DNA of 64,000 nucleotides from Paragonimus westermani (Eukaryota > Platyhelminthes > Trematoda > Plagiorchiida > Troglotrematidae). The position numbers and the translations under genes were made by a program. Location: assembly GCA_008508345.1 (NCBI GenBank), contig QNGE01001273.1:63218-127217 (forward strand), written 5' to 3'. Under the pieces are notes generated by a model. It had not been told where the DNA came from. It made no database searches and saw only the letters and a list, made by a program, of their open reading frames with translations. Of the stretch, positions 48,401 to 57,832 are shown piece after piece (within the stretch, counting starts at the first letter, position 1; each line of letters opens with the position of its first letter).

Positions 48401-50797
48401 CACGTGAACGTTTGTCCGTTTGAAAACTCAAAAGGAAATCGGAATTAAAAAAGGGAACGATTAGAGCTTTCAACTAAATATATCGGTAGTTAGCAGTAAC
48501 GGACCAGACGACTATATGGAACGGAGTGTCAGTTTCACCCCAATTCCAAACCCAGAGGACCAGATGAATGAGGTCTGCCAGAACTCTATACAGCGAGCCT
48601 ATCAAGGTTCGGTCCTATCACAGTAAAGCACACGGGTTTATTGCGGTGAATTTCAGAGGCTTAGCAACAGTACACTGTCCAAACAATAAAGTGAACAACT
48701 ACGACAGACGTAACGCACACCTGCAACCGACCAGTTGTTACAATGCGCACCGTTTCTACAGACCTACAATAAGTAATGTATCTTATTTCCAGGTTGAAAC
48801 AGGAAGGCTCCCCAGACTGTAGATGACAGTGAACGATCAAAAATCAGGTTACGACGCGATAGCTTTATTTTCAGAGTCGCTTCAAAATGCGCTGCAATAT
48901 TTCTAATGAAGTTTTTTGCCGGCACTTAAATTGCACACCACTCACAATTGATCACAGCTATCACACTTTCAGATTAGTGGTCAAACTCGAGGTTAACATG
49001 TTCTAGAGCCCATCAGCAACGCAAGTCCTCGTAAAAGTCAATCATGGGTTCACGACGAAACCGTGCTAACCATTGAGCCATTGACTTCACAGTGGACACA
49101 TAATACCAAATGCTTAAACACATTCCTTTAAGGGTGATCCTCAGACAGCGTGAGAGTATCGGGGAGGAGACACAGCAATCGCTCTGTTAACTCCGATCGA
49201 TGACCCAATGGGCAAAACTTTTCATCACTTTGAAATCACACATACGACTAAAACTGCTGAAGGATACGCTCAACACTTATGAATAATGAAAGCTGGTTGG
49301 TTGATACAGACTGAGCAATATGAGCGGCAACAAAAGCGAGCACGTTCCGCATATATTAAACAAAATTTCCAAACATTTATCGGTATCGAAGTTCTGTAGA
49401 AACAAGAAAACAGGATAAATGAAGGGTACTAACAATGGATTTTACTGAACGGTCAGGCATACAGACACGTGAGATCATAGAGGGGCTGTTAGTCAGTCCG
49501 GATAATAAACCGCTACAATAGATTTATGTCAACCTCCGATCATCGGAATGAACGTTGTCATTACCGACGTCTTATTTGAGGCCATGAGGGACCATACACC
49601 GATAAGAGGGAAAATGGAAAAACGACACTTACGGACAGCACACAAATTGAATGTCGAAAATAGTAGATAAGCGCAAAAAATATCACAGCTCAGAAGCTAG
49701 AAAACTGCTGACACAACTGTGTTACGACACCGATTGGGAGACATACCGTTCGAAGCATTGCGATGAGGCACGTCCTATCTTTCGTCCGATTAAAGACCAG
49801 CGATTCTCTCCGAGCCGCGAAACCTGCTCCAACAACTCCTTATCGTCAGATTCCGACCAAGATGAAGCAGAAATTACACTCCTCAGGTTGGACAGATATG
49901 GAGACCCTTGTACATCTTTGAAACTGGTCAAGGTACTTGAGGGCCTTGTGAATTCATCGAGCATACCTGAACAAATTAACATTATTACTAATAGTAGCAT
50001 TAAAGCCCAAAATCACATCGGAACTAACAACTTCGCTGAATTGGTAAAATCAAAAAATGAATCTAACGTGTCCTGGAGAACATCCGAAGTCAGAAAATTA
50101 CGTTGGTTAGCGCAGAAAATTACCAAAGAAAAAAGGAAAAACTGATATTCTAACAATTGTGGCTGTAGCACCTATGAACAATTTTGAAATACCCAAGAGG
50201 TATTTCCCTACCCAAAGATAGGATAACCACACCTTATTGTGAAAAAAAACCGTCATACGTGGCCGTTGGCTAAGGTCTGGGCAGTAGGGACTATGGGTCA
50301 GCTTGTGATCCGCGAGTGGAGGCCCAGCAGAGCAACCAAACTAACTAGAGGCGAAGATTGAAATGTCCTCTGAAATCTACTGGGTTGACTAGAAGACGGA
50401 ATAAAATTTGTAAAACCGAGTGACATTTTTCCACTAAGTTTTTTTCACTCCATTCGTCTGGCAATATCAAAAAACATAACCGAAAAGAAATGCACTGAGG
50501 AACAGTTCAACATTGCCGAGGAGCTAACAATGCCATGTTCAACACAGCCTCTACTGTAAACAGGCAGCTTTAAAATGCAATTTAACTCCCAAACTGCGAC
50601 AAGGAAGATGGCCACTGACTGAACAGGGAAAATTGTTGACCCAGCCGTGTACTCACGAACATCCATCCCTGATTATATGTGTTGGAAGTGAAATCAAAAG
50701 GGTATATTTTCGAGGATAAAATGGGAAATCTTTGATGTGCGGCCTAAATTTGAAGGCCTTGTTTGTAAGACCACAGTTGGAGTGCTGTACTTCAAGG
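33234..50797 (-). CDS. SNAPC4-like (SNAP190) Myb-domain gene, partial model
   Basis: SNAPC4 is the large subunit of the nuclear complex that binds the proximal sequence element of snRNA promoters and recruits Pol II or Pol III. Two Myb/SANT repeats are seen. One in exon 49747-49966 starts WSESDDKELLEQV and ends GRASSQCFER. One in exon 44602-44925 starts GWTDKEDSALLNLYHF and ends TSSEVQLRYEYIL. A C-terminal block with LQSLLLRKQFETTKSQL resembles a Leu/Lys segment near the C-terminus of vertebrate SNAPC4, and LLRRRLFENLLQLLQV resembles another basic-Leu segment of it. Exons 36181 to 33234 form an unbroken in-phase chain to a stop. Only two Myb repeats are found where vertebrates have four and a half; exons may be missing from my model. 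A different Myb/SANT protein is the main alternative. Confidence 0.6.
33841..34305 (-). CDS. SNAPC4-like exon
   Basis: 465 bases, 155 codons, acceptor CATTTTAG and donor GAG/GTGAAT. It encodes a low-complexity Ala/Ser/Leu/Pro-rich stretch with RLFEAPLSADSRTTCASLDR near its start. Reading through the donor would end the frame 12 codons later at 33805. The splice to 33437 is preferred because the phase fits and the next acceptor is excellent. Confidence 0.65.
34582..35035 (-). CDS. SNAPC4-like exon with C-terminal homology block
   Basis: The acceptor TTTCCTTTTTTTCAG and donor GTAAGT are both near ideal. The frame holds SSSTLQSLLLRKQFETTKSQ, the part that looks most like the SNAPC4 C-terminal region. 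A second acceptor (CTGTTTGTGCAG) at 35083, also in phase, would add 16 residues. Confidence 0.7.
35629..35744 (-). CDS. SNAPC4-like exon
   Basis: A 116-base exon with acceptor TTTCCTCTTCAG and donor GTGAGC. It starts in phase 0 (GAPISVPLITQLSVPKASSP) and ends with two bases of a split codon that fit either acceptor of the next exon. Confidence 0.65.
35865..36181 (-). CDS. SNAPC4-like exon
   Basis: The acceptor CCACCCCTTTTTCAG is near ideal and the donor is GTATGT. The frame is 105 codons, with VPQPEGPCDPVCHM at the start and a Ser/Lys-rich centre (SWSGASRRKTKLESISSPS). It ends in phase 0, matching the 35744 exon. The exon before it, which must leave one base, was not identified. Confidence 0.65.
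37551..37626 (-). CDS. Possible SNAPC4-like exon
   Basis: An acidic frame (CDISVDSPSETELALERNVL) ends at a strong GTGAGT donor. The start is uncertain. ATGCATTTAG at 37626 would fit the phase of the exon at 37912, while a better-looking CTTTTCCAG at 37651 would not. Confidence 0.3.
37912..38097 (-). CDS. Possible SNAPC4-like exon
   Basis: The donor AAG/GTATGA is good and the acceptor (ACTGCTCAG) modest. The translation is basic and Leu-rich (LLRRRLFENLLQLLQVRAIP), resembling a conserved basic-Leu segment in the middle of vertebrate SNAPC4. An overlapping frame (37918-38136) is also open but ends before the donor. Confidence 0.4.
38930..39603 (-). mobile_element. RTE-like LINE, 5' fragment (copy C)
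   Basis: Read on the minus strand, it follows the 5' region of LINE copies A and B block by block: a GACCTGGTGCCCTATTGTG start, GGGGGGCAGGCCGATGAAAAG, CCAACGGTTGTTCGTGGC, GTTGCACGCAGCACTGATCAG, and the SVPRGNSVSCCL frame that equals RVPQENPISCCL in copy B. It explains the long open frames at 39286-39678 and 38914-39189. It lies in an intron of the SNAPC4-like gene, in the same direction. Confidence 0.75.
40808..40826. repeat. (ATC)n microsatellite
   Basis: A TCATCATCATCGTCATC run. Read on the minus strand, it resembles the GATGATGAT tails of the RTE-like LINEs, but no LINE body was recognised next to it. Confidence 0.6.
41270..41828 (+). mobile_element. RTE-like LINE, 3' fragment (copy D)
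   Basis: The frame contains VVKMHNLRWLGPALRMPTER, RRKPRGGQSMK, then ALAAPLNRVGGRRLPG and a SQWPACIRG end, the usual LINE C-terminal landmarks. The 3' UTR includes CGTCATACATTCGTACCTATTC, shared with the fragment at 57.7 kb, and ends in a GATTGATTGATTG repeat. It lies antisense in an intron of the SNAPC4-like gene. Confidence 0.8.
43530..43657 (-). CDS. Possible SNAPC4-like exon
   Basis: The frame GNVSEKCPSDALLSPSAARR continues into CRMMRTTRCGDFFDSSDG. The acceptor (GTTAGACACAG) fits the two bases left by the Myb exon ending at 44602. The donor is uncertain: GTATAG at 43530 is one choice, and the frame stays open another 20 codons. Confidence 0.35.
44602..44925 (-). CDS. SNAPC4-like exon, second Myb/SANT repeat
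   Basis: The acceptor is GTAGTTATTTCAG and the donor an exact GTGAGT. The frame is 107 codons. The Myb repeat begins at GWTDKEDSALL, has its second tryptophan 19 residues later (SNWSAISRSL), and ends SSEVQLRYEYIL. The phase joins it to the first Myb exon at 49747 and forms an Arg codon across the junction. Confidence 0.7.
45128..45149. repeat. (AAT/AGT)n microsatellite
   Basis: Triplet run AATAGTAGTAATAATAATAA read directly from the sequence, in an intron. Confidence 0.85.
46010..46342 (+). mobile_element. Possible BEL/Pao-like polyprotein fragment
   Basis: A 110-codon frame contains AYTITTVKQTGEHISLEVTD, then VKNAHTETVNLKMS. The pattern of a short beta-rich segment followed by a KNAHT-like string is reminiscent of the region after the protease in flatworm BEL/Pao elements. 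This is recognition by eye only, and no protease or RT motif is seen nearby. Confidence 0.3.
46484..47345 (+). mobile_element. RTE-like LINE, 3' fragment (copy E)
   Basis: The frame starts VNLGHLWRQRGISLRLKGR and continues through VLPYGNETWPLRAKDVNRLQ, DHRCLRSIAHIGWEQRVSN and LRWLGHVLKMPASRL. After stops come LPGWGPRGSQSRWLETLGEM and a 3' UTR ending in GATGATGATGA at 47331-47344. The C-terminal domain is better kept than in copy A and belongs to a different subfamily. It lies antisense in the intron between the two Myb exons. Confidence 0.85.
47346..48989. other. Intronic, no supported feature
   Basis: Plus-strand open frames at 48005-48211, 48072-48356 and 48568-48822 are somewhat protein-like but share no motif I know. 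Confidence 0.45.
48990..49095 (-). mobile_element. tRNA-derived SINE, copy 4 (head)
   Basis: On the minus strand, GAAGTCAATGGCTCAATGG and TTAGCACGGTTTCGTCGTG align with the head of copy 1 (GAAGTGAATGGCGCAGTAG). The GCTGATGGGCTCTAGAAC part aligns with its ACTGACGAGCTCTAATG. The 3' part is missing or diverged. Confidence 0.5.
49747..49966 (-). CDS. SNAPC4-like exon, first Myb/SANT repeat
   Basis: The Myb repeat WSESDDKELLEQVSRLGE is followed by NRWSLIGRKIGRASSQCFER. The tryptophans are spaced as in canonical repeats, and the RxxxQCxxR recognition-helix end is present. The donor CG/GTATGT is near ideal. The acceptor TTTGTTCAG at 49966 is the best available. An antisense frame of 164 codons overlaps it but has no motif. 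Confidence 0.75.
50657..50797 (-). CDS. Possible SNAPC4-like N-terminal exon
   Basis: The acceptor CTACGTTTTACAG and donor GTGAGT flank 46 open codons with LEVQHSNCGLTNKAFKFRPH and then IKDFPFYPRKYTLL. The aromatic FRPHIKDFPFY string is reminiscent of a short conserved motif N-terminal to the Myb repeats of SNAPC4. The phase does not match the 49966 exon directly, so another exon should lie between. Upstream exons and the start codon were not found. Confidence 0.4.
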
Positions 50798-52138
50798 CTG
50801 TAAAACGTAGTGGTTAGAGGTAAAAAAAATGCAAGCGTATTACGACATTCTATAATTGACTTTTTCGTTCAGCCGTTTGTATCAGAAAACATCAAGAAAA
50901 TAACGGAGAACCCAATGGGTAGAGAAGACCGCACAACTGTGCCATGCAAACTGAAAACATGGATTTGCATCGTTCCACTACGCACCAAGAATGGTAATCC
51001 ACCACACATACTCCGCAAATCCCTCTGCCCGCTGAAAGGGTGATGTCAATTGCCTAATCACCAAAAGGGGAACAAAGGTAGTCAGGAATAGTGGGTTACG
51101 CTCGAAAGAATCGCGACGCCTATTGGTTAAAACATGTAACGACGATGGAACTAACGGGTGAACACGCACATTCTCGAAAAACGCTAATCATACCTGTAAC
51201 ACAGCTGCCAAACGGTATAATGTTAACGATACAGTCTATGAAGTAGAAGGTTCATCAACAAATAGCCACAAGACTAGACAATACGTTCGAACGAAACTGA
51301 AATAACCCCTGTGCCAACCATTGCGCTTTGTAGGTTCAGTTGTCCCCCGTGGTTTGTACTCGCAAAGCCTCCCCACAGAACCAGAGATGCGGGAGAAAAT
51401 TTAAATGATCAGGCGTCAAAGGGAACCCAGACTAAGATCCTTCCAATGATGGCGGAGATATGGCCGTTGTAGGATTGTCCAGGTGGCTTTCTAATGCGGG
51501 CGGAAGCAAAATGGTCCAAGACGAATCAAAGTGAATCCGTGAATGGACGAACGCAAGAGGGATTTTTATATATCGTGTGCATACGTCTTTTTGTCATGGC
51601 CACTCAACTGAAAAAGAAAGTACTAAAGGGTGTTGCTAACTATACAATAAAGTCATCCACAGCTGATCACCATCACAAACAGCAATACATCGGTGGTTCT
51701 CGTTGAATTTTAGCTGCCACAAAACGCTGGTTGATCAAGCACGAAAACAGGACGCCATCGACTCATGTGCACTACTCAATAAACTTGGGCTGGGCTGGCA
51801 ACCCGCCAGTGACACCTCGTACAGAGGTTGCTTAACGCCATCCCTAAGTCGGGCTACCCAAAAACATATGTGTAAAAAAAAACCATCACTGTGTCTGAAT
51901 AACAGTTCCTAATCAGGTGTTTTTAAAACACACTGGTCAAAACGAGCATTCGTTTTCAAACCGATAAGTTGAAAAACAGATTTCTGAACCCAACAACCGT
52001 TTTTTCAAATGAAATTATGAATGGTATATAGCAATCACAGAAATTAAACGGAGCTGCTGAGCTGAATAGAAATCTGATCAGAATCATATCTATGCAATTT
52101 ACAAATAGCACAAGGAAAACAGGTTCAAATCCCAACTT
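50798..52138. other. No supported gene
   Basis: Several short frames on both strands without motifs. The 5' exons of the SNAPC4-like gene should lie here or further right but were not recognised. Confidence 0.5.
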
Positions 52139-52868
52139 GTGCTATTAGCTGTCAGACAACTGGAATGGGTATCTAAAGCACCAGATTCGGCCCTACAGTT
52201 GAGAAATCACGCCGGGGCTCGGAAAAGATTAACACGTCTTACTAATGATTGGTCGCAGTTGCATCCTCTGACTGACGGTAGCATGATAAGTAAACATCAG
52301 TATCAAAAACGAATAGACTACTGTGGACAGTGTCATCACCAGGGACCTAGCATCCGGTGGGTTGACCGAGCAAGCCGTGATTACAGCCGGTGAGGACATG
52401 CAAACGGGGAAAATGTGATTCTAATACAGGTGTCAGGCCTGATAAAAATGTATTCGGGAAGTTCGGGGAGGCACGTCGTATGTTCGTAAGGCGTTTACCG
52501 CGCTGTGGCTAATAAATTCTGCAAGGTATGGCAAGCCAACGGTACAATTCTAGTCTGGAAAGCCTTGAACATTAGATGAAAACTGGAGGATACTGCGGGC
52601 CATATGAAGATTCAGCATTCAGTACGCTGCCGTTACCGGCACAGCAGCAGCTACTGACAGCAGACAAATGTTTATCCGTTGAAGTCCCGTCTTTTCCACT
52701 TCCCACGTCAAAAGAAGTTTTACCTCATAAATGCATTCCGATTCGTAAACACTACCCTGCACCATAGCCACATCATGATACCCCGATAATAATAGGACGC
52801 CAGAATCCAGAACCGCTATTGAACAGACAAAATCACTTGAAATTGCTCACAACTGGACAAATGTTCAA
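52139..52868 (+). other. Unresolved open frames
   Basis: Plus frames 52139-52393 (VRQLEWVSKAPDSALQLRNH) and 52576-52767 (Pro/Leu-rich, KCLSVEVPSFPLPTSKEV) look protein-like. No motif or matching splice sites tie them together. They may be part of the decayed frame that follows. Confidence 0.25.
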
Positions 52869-53543
52869 TTGGGCTGTGAACCAAGGGTTATTAACGAACC
52901 GGACACTGCCACGGCTTCGGAGAGCGTTGTTCTGCACGCAACCGGTTCTCTGTTTTGTGGTTACAACCGTTACCCATCTTCTGGGGAGCTAGCAACGGAC
53001 GCTACGTATGAGTACCGCAGAAAAGATATTTTGAAAGCGTCTCGGGACATTCGAAGCAAAATTTCACAGCACTGCACCCCACATCATCTTTTACAAAGAC
53101 CCCAGTATCGCCCGGTTCAAGGGCTCTCACTGAGGACCTCATCAGCGGCAATCCCTACGCAAGACAGGGGAAGCTCCGACAGTTACACTTCCACTTCGAA
53201 TGCTCGTGAACACCGCTATCTGGTGGATTTTCCGTGATTTAAAATCCACACGGCACCAATGCACCTTTTCCATGATGCTCCCACAAAAGGTTACTTCAGA
53301 AAACTCCTGAATACTAGCACATCCAAGTACCCATCCTCGAAAACCCACGTTTCGATTAACTACATGGACAGCGACTCCTCAGTATGCATCGATGTGTAAA
53401 GGTTCTTTTTAACGGCATTGGATGATACTTCTCCCGCTGTTAGCGCCTACAGTGCATCCCCGATCCAGGAAAAAAGGATGGACCAGCTCAACACCATCGG
53501 GAGTACTTCCAGGTTGTGGATTGAGGAACATCTTTCCAAGTAA
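52869..53543 (+). pseudogene. Decayed 225-codon frame, unknown
   Basis: One plus-strand frame runs 225 codons with just two internal stops, TGA at 53235 and TAA at 53397. The content is polar and even throughout: ASESVVLHATGSLFCGYNRY early, HDAPTKGYFRKLLNTSTSKY in the middle, and DQLNTIGSTSRLWIEEHLSK at the end. Such a frame looks like a recently decayed ORF, perhaps gag-like or a retropseudogene. No family is recognised. Confidence 0.35.
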
Positions 53544-54459
53544 GGGCTAACTGCGAAAACAAGCCGGCTTCACCCGGCGAATAAGTAAACGTGGACAATA
53601 AACAATAATACTACCAGAGCGTGGCGAATTCCCGTTTGGCTATCGGGTCTCCCATAAAATGTCACAGAAGCTTTCTGACGATAATACCACATGACGTATG
53701 TTACAAAACGGTTTCAGATTTCTGCAAACGGGAGAACGCGGGCTCCCAGACAACATACGATCCATCTGACGTGCTGTTCGTATGCGTACGAGTATATCGT
53801 GTTCGTCAGCCATGGGAATATCTAGAAGAGGGCATAGAAGTAACCTTGGTGATAGCCGGTTCAAACGGTTACGCAAGGTGTGCCGAATACCCCGAATGGC
53901 TGGATTCCATTCAAAGGGGCGTGTGAGCCAGTTTAGCCACCGGCCCTCAGCAACAGGAGGCACACGTCTCAACAGCCCTGTCGGTTTTGGACAGATCTAC
54001 TGCACCAGATAAGCCTTCGTTGGTGAATCTTCCAACTGCTACGCTGCTTCGGTCGCAACTTAATGTAGGGTGCACTGTGTATTCCGGATGGATGGACCCT
54101 ATTAGAAGAACGCAGGAAACAAACCACTACTGGTCACCAGCCCCCAATAGACTGCGAACTCCGTGCTTCGCTCCGCAGCCTTGAAAGTTAGGTTTCTTTA
54201 GAACAAAACACCTCGGGCGGAGTTCCTCAAGCCAACCCACTTCTTCGGCCTGGACAACCGAGAAGTATTTTGTTCTCACAATTATGAATTTATGACGATA
54301 CAATAATTATGAGGTCCGTCTCACTTTCTTATCGTTACTTTTTGGTCCAGCTGTCGGTGGACGGCTTTGCTTACACATCTTCCTACACCCGACCGATCAC
54401 TGAGTTCTCTTTTTTATTAAAGTAATACTCCACCTGGTAACCTCCAACTTCGTTTTCAG
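53544..54459. other. No supported gene
   Basis: Overlapping frames on both strands at 53621-53972 and a plus frame at 53987-54184 are open without motifs. Confidence 0.45.
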
Positions 54460-54647
54460 ACATACATAGCGATTTGCCTCATCTGCTGCCCACGACAGAA
54501 GCCACAGCCAAAAATAGTGTACCAAACATCAAGGCAATATTTTTGCCTGACGTACACAAAACCCTACTCGTCTCCCAAACACCAGTTAAGCTTGCCCCCT
54601 CAGTATTCGGACACTTACACAGACTGATTGACAGACAGCTTTTACAG
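54460..54647 (+). CDS. Candidate exon, unknown
   Basis: The acceptor CCAACTTCGTTTTCAG and donor CAG/GTATTT flank 62 open codons: SDLPHLLPTTEATAKN, then IKAIFLPDVHKTLLVSQTPV and HLHRLIDRQLLQ. Both splice sites are good and the frame is protein-like. No partner exon or family is recognised, so this could be an isolated exon of a plus-strand gene or part of a decayed element. Confidence 0.3.
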
Positions 54648-55004
54648 GTATTTTGGAGACACCCGTCATCGGTATCAGCTGACGTGCTAAAATAAAGCTT
54701 GAGAATTCTAAATCAGTTCCACGATTTCAAGCCCCATCAGCCGCTTAACTATGTGCGTACAACGTGCCTGGGGACCAAGCGATTCAAAGTGCTCGTCAAG
54801 CCGAATTCGGGAATATCCCAGGTGCATATGCAAAGCAGGCGCTACTGGACCAGATATTCGTTGACAGTCGTACTTGACCTGTAAGGCTGGAAGGTACTAA
54901 TGCTGTCTACTTGTTGTTGTAGCATATGCTCCCAGGAACTGAGGTCCAGACTTAGCCAAAGATTATGTTACCACTAGCTCGTTAGTCTTCTACAAAGCAC
55001 ACGG
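54648..55004. other. No supported gene
   Basis: A short plus frame (54699-54884) without motif leads up to the LINE fragment. Confidence 0.5.
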
Positions 55005-56945
55005 CGCAAGGAAAATATAGTACTTGCTGCAGGCCAGGACGCTCAGGTAAACAGAAAGAGCACCGATGAGCGTCACATAGGTGGCCCACACTCTTACGGT
55101 ATACGCCGAACAATGGTGGACGCTCGTTGCAACTCTACGGTGCTGACAGCCATTTGTATCTGATAAGCGCTGGTTTCCAACGCTCTGGGCGTCAGCGTGC
55201 CAACTGCCGACCTCCACCGTCCAGTCAATCGGAAATCGATCGACACAGTCTATCATTATCAGTCAATTTAGACCACCTTTGTGGATGCCGATTATGCACT
55301 AGCATGTGCCAATTTCGCTGTGCTTTGATGGGAGGCCAATTCGCCATCAACTACAAATTGGCGTCTCTAAACTAGCAGGGAGACAGGCGCTGTACATGTT
55401 AGAGAATGTGCTTGCCCCCAGTCTAGAACCTCACACACCAGACGACATCGAAGCACACCGGGTACACAAACGGTACACGATGCATTAGCGTAGTATGACC
55501 TCGTGTAGTACTGTTGCTCGTTCAGTTGTCAACCGCAGAGTACTGATGAGATCCCTGCAAATTCCTGACGCTTGCCAGAATACTCCTTCCAGGAACGAGT
55601 ACAATTCCGTCCACAATGCTACTACATTGGAATTCCGAAAGCAGCTACGAGAAGATTGCCAGGCCTGACGGGCACAACGCGTTATCAAAAAAGAACAAGC
55701 CGTTGCCATCAGGAACTCTCGAAAGCTGTTCCACCTTATCCGAGCAATCGGCAGCAGGACGCCGGGTTTGAGGGAAGTGGTCTGCGAAGCCAACGCTCAG
55801 CTTTTTCATAAACTGTAACGACTATTAGGACACTGGGCTGAGAACTCCCGACAGTAGTTCAACTGGTCACACGTGCCACTGACTAATCCTTCGGGCTCTG
55901 TCTATGTCCACTGATCTGTTGACGTTTTCCCGTCCTACGAAACAGAAGTATGTGAACGTGCTGGAAACAAGTTACCATAAGAACTTATACAGGGCAGATT
56001 AATACTGACCTTCAGGACTTCAAGTTGGATGTGGCAAAGTTGTCTATTCATTTTTGTGGTGAACCAAGTTCCCGAGTGCGCCCCAACAGACTGCGAATAT
56101 GATGAACGAATATGATGAAGTATTGAACTGCTCTCAGGCATTCGACCCCGAGACACAGAGTAAGCAAATGACATCACCCTAACTTGTGGGGTTATACAGT
56201 GGGACAGAACGTATCAGACAGATTAGAGGCTTAAGATTGTTAACTCGGTGTGATCGTTGCACTCACTAAGTGCAAGGATTAGAAAGACTGAAAGGACTCC
56301 GCACCCGCTCTCACTTTTGGCTGTGAGCCCTTGAAGGTAGTTGAGCTCATGTATCTTGGGAGCTGTATCAGAGCTAGTGGAATGCCTGACATCACAAATT
56401 GCATGGCGAAAGCTCGGATGACGTTTGTCAACTTTCACAATTCGTGGCGTCGGTAGGATTTGTCTTTCTGTAAGAAGTCGAGTGAAAAAAGACCAGTGTA
56501 AGGGACCTAGTCCCTCTGTAGTAAAGATGTTCAAAATATAGGTTTTCAATCACCGCTGTCTCCAGAGCATAAACAGTGTGGCGAAAACACCGTGTCAGCA
56601 ATGACGAAGTTTGCTGATGTGTCTTCAGGAGGGGTAGACACTGTCGACCTCTGAGTATATTTGTCTCGTCCCATGAGCTTCGTTGGTTTGATCACATCAT
56701 ACGAATGCTAACTCACCGCCTGCCATATCGTGTCATATTTGCGAGCCATGGATTAGACTGAAGGCGGTCTCCTGCGGAACAGCGTATGATTCGGATTCAG
56801 GGTACGAAGGTACTCACATTTAAGCTGGCTTCAGTAGGGCGCTCTCAGTCTCCTTGCTGGGATCTTAAGGAAAACGAACATCTCTGGCTGAGGACGCTGT
56901 TTGAGACGACGAGGAATAGAAATCAATGGCGTTGGCGCTGGGAAT
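55005..56945 (+). mobile_element. RTE-like LINE fragment (copy F), internally deleted
   Basis: The endonuclease end is seen in broken frames (AAGQDAQV near 55,030, in place of the usual AGD-NAQ motif, then ERHIGGPHSYG). A linker follows with VSKLAGRQALYMLENVLAP and RNSRKLFHLIRAIGSRTPG. Most of the reverse transcriptase is missing between about 55.9 and 56.24 kb. The C-terminal part resumes with LKVVELMYLGSCIRASGMPD and ARMTFVNFHNSWRR, and ends with a LWLRTLFETTRNRNQWRW-like end near 56,930. No frame is intact. Confidence 0.75.
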
Positions 56946-57439
56946 TTCCGCGTACATCCGTGTGATTTATTTTCTATCTGCTACATTTACGTTTACCTTG
57001 TCTTCTTTCTTCGCATATTGTAGCACGTCTCCCATTTCACGTGAACACTACGTGTTATATATATATGGTGCCTCTGTTCGTAAAATTGGCCCAGGATTGC
57101 AAACCAGTTGCCACGAAACTAATATCATTCAACACTACAACATTTCTCAAACGTGCAGTCCGAATATTTCAGCTAGAAAATTCCACTGACAACTTTAACC
57201 CCTGTTTCGTGCCTGTCAGAGTCCTGTTCGGCGTTTAATGTACATGGGCTCACCGGTAGCCAAAATATCGCCCGAAAAGTTAGGGTTGTTACTTCAACTT
57301 CGAGAGAAGTCCTAGTCGTGAGAAAATCAACTGGAGTTAATAGGGCAATTATTGTGTCACCCCTCGAGACGATCGGGCAGCCTGAGCGTTACTTGCAATC
57401 GAATGTGCTTGAGCGTTTACATATAAGTCAGTGTTGCTG
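56946..57439. other. No supported gene
   Basis: Probably the 3' UTR of the preceding LINE at its left end; the rest shows nothing recognisable. Confidence 0.45.
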
Positions 57440-57590
57440 GATACGAGGTCGGCGACGCACTAGTAAACACAGTTGCCTCATAAGAGCATGACGAGAGTCC
57501 TAATCCCAGCCATGGCATGGATATGCACTACTGACAAGCTCTAGTAGAAGCAAAACTACAGTATGGCACTTTTTACCAAAGACGCTGACC
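57440..57590 (+). mobile_element. tRNA-derived SINE, copy 2
   Basis: GTTGCCTCATAAGAGCATG, GAGAGTCCTAATCCCAGCC, ATGGCATGGATATGCACTAC and TGACAAGCTCTAGTAGAAGC align in order with copy 1 at 4.7 kb. The B-box region is mutated. The CTCATAA segment is close to the anticodon region of tRNA-Met. Confidence 0.7.
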
Positions 57591-57639
57591 GAAAAGCCCA
57601 TGGAATGCGACAGCTGCCATCAATTGTAAGTGACGTTCA

Positions 57640-57832
57640 ATTTTTATAAACCGAAATTCCTACTCACCAGTACTCTTCCGCTTTGTGGAACCCAACTGTT
57701 TCTCGCTAATTTTCTTCCTTTTCCTCCTTTTGCCATACATTCGTACTCATTTACTACTCAGCATCTTTAAGGGCCATTGTATCTACAGGTGCGGATTAAG
57801 GCTAAAGAATTATAATGATGGGTACTCCAAAT
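57640..57832 (+). mobile_element. RTE-like LINE 3' UTR fragment (copy H)
   Basis: TTGCCATACATTCGTACTCATT and the stretch around GTGCGGATTAAGGCTAAAG match the 3' UTR of copy D at 41.7-41.8 kb. It ends with AATGATGGG. No coding part is present, so it may be the 3' end of copy F separated by an insertion, or an independent fragment. Confidence 0.6.
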
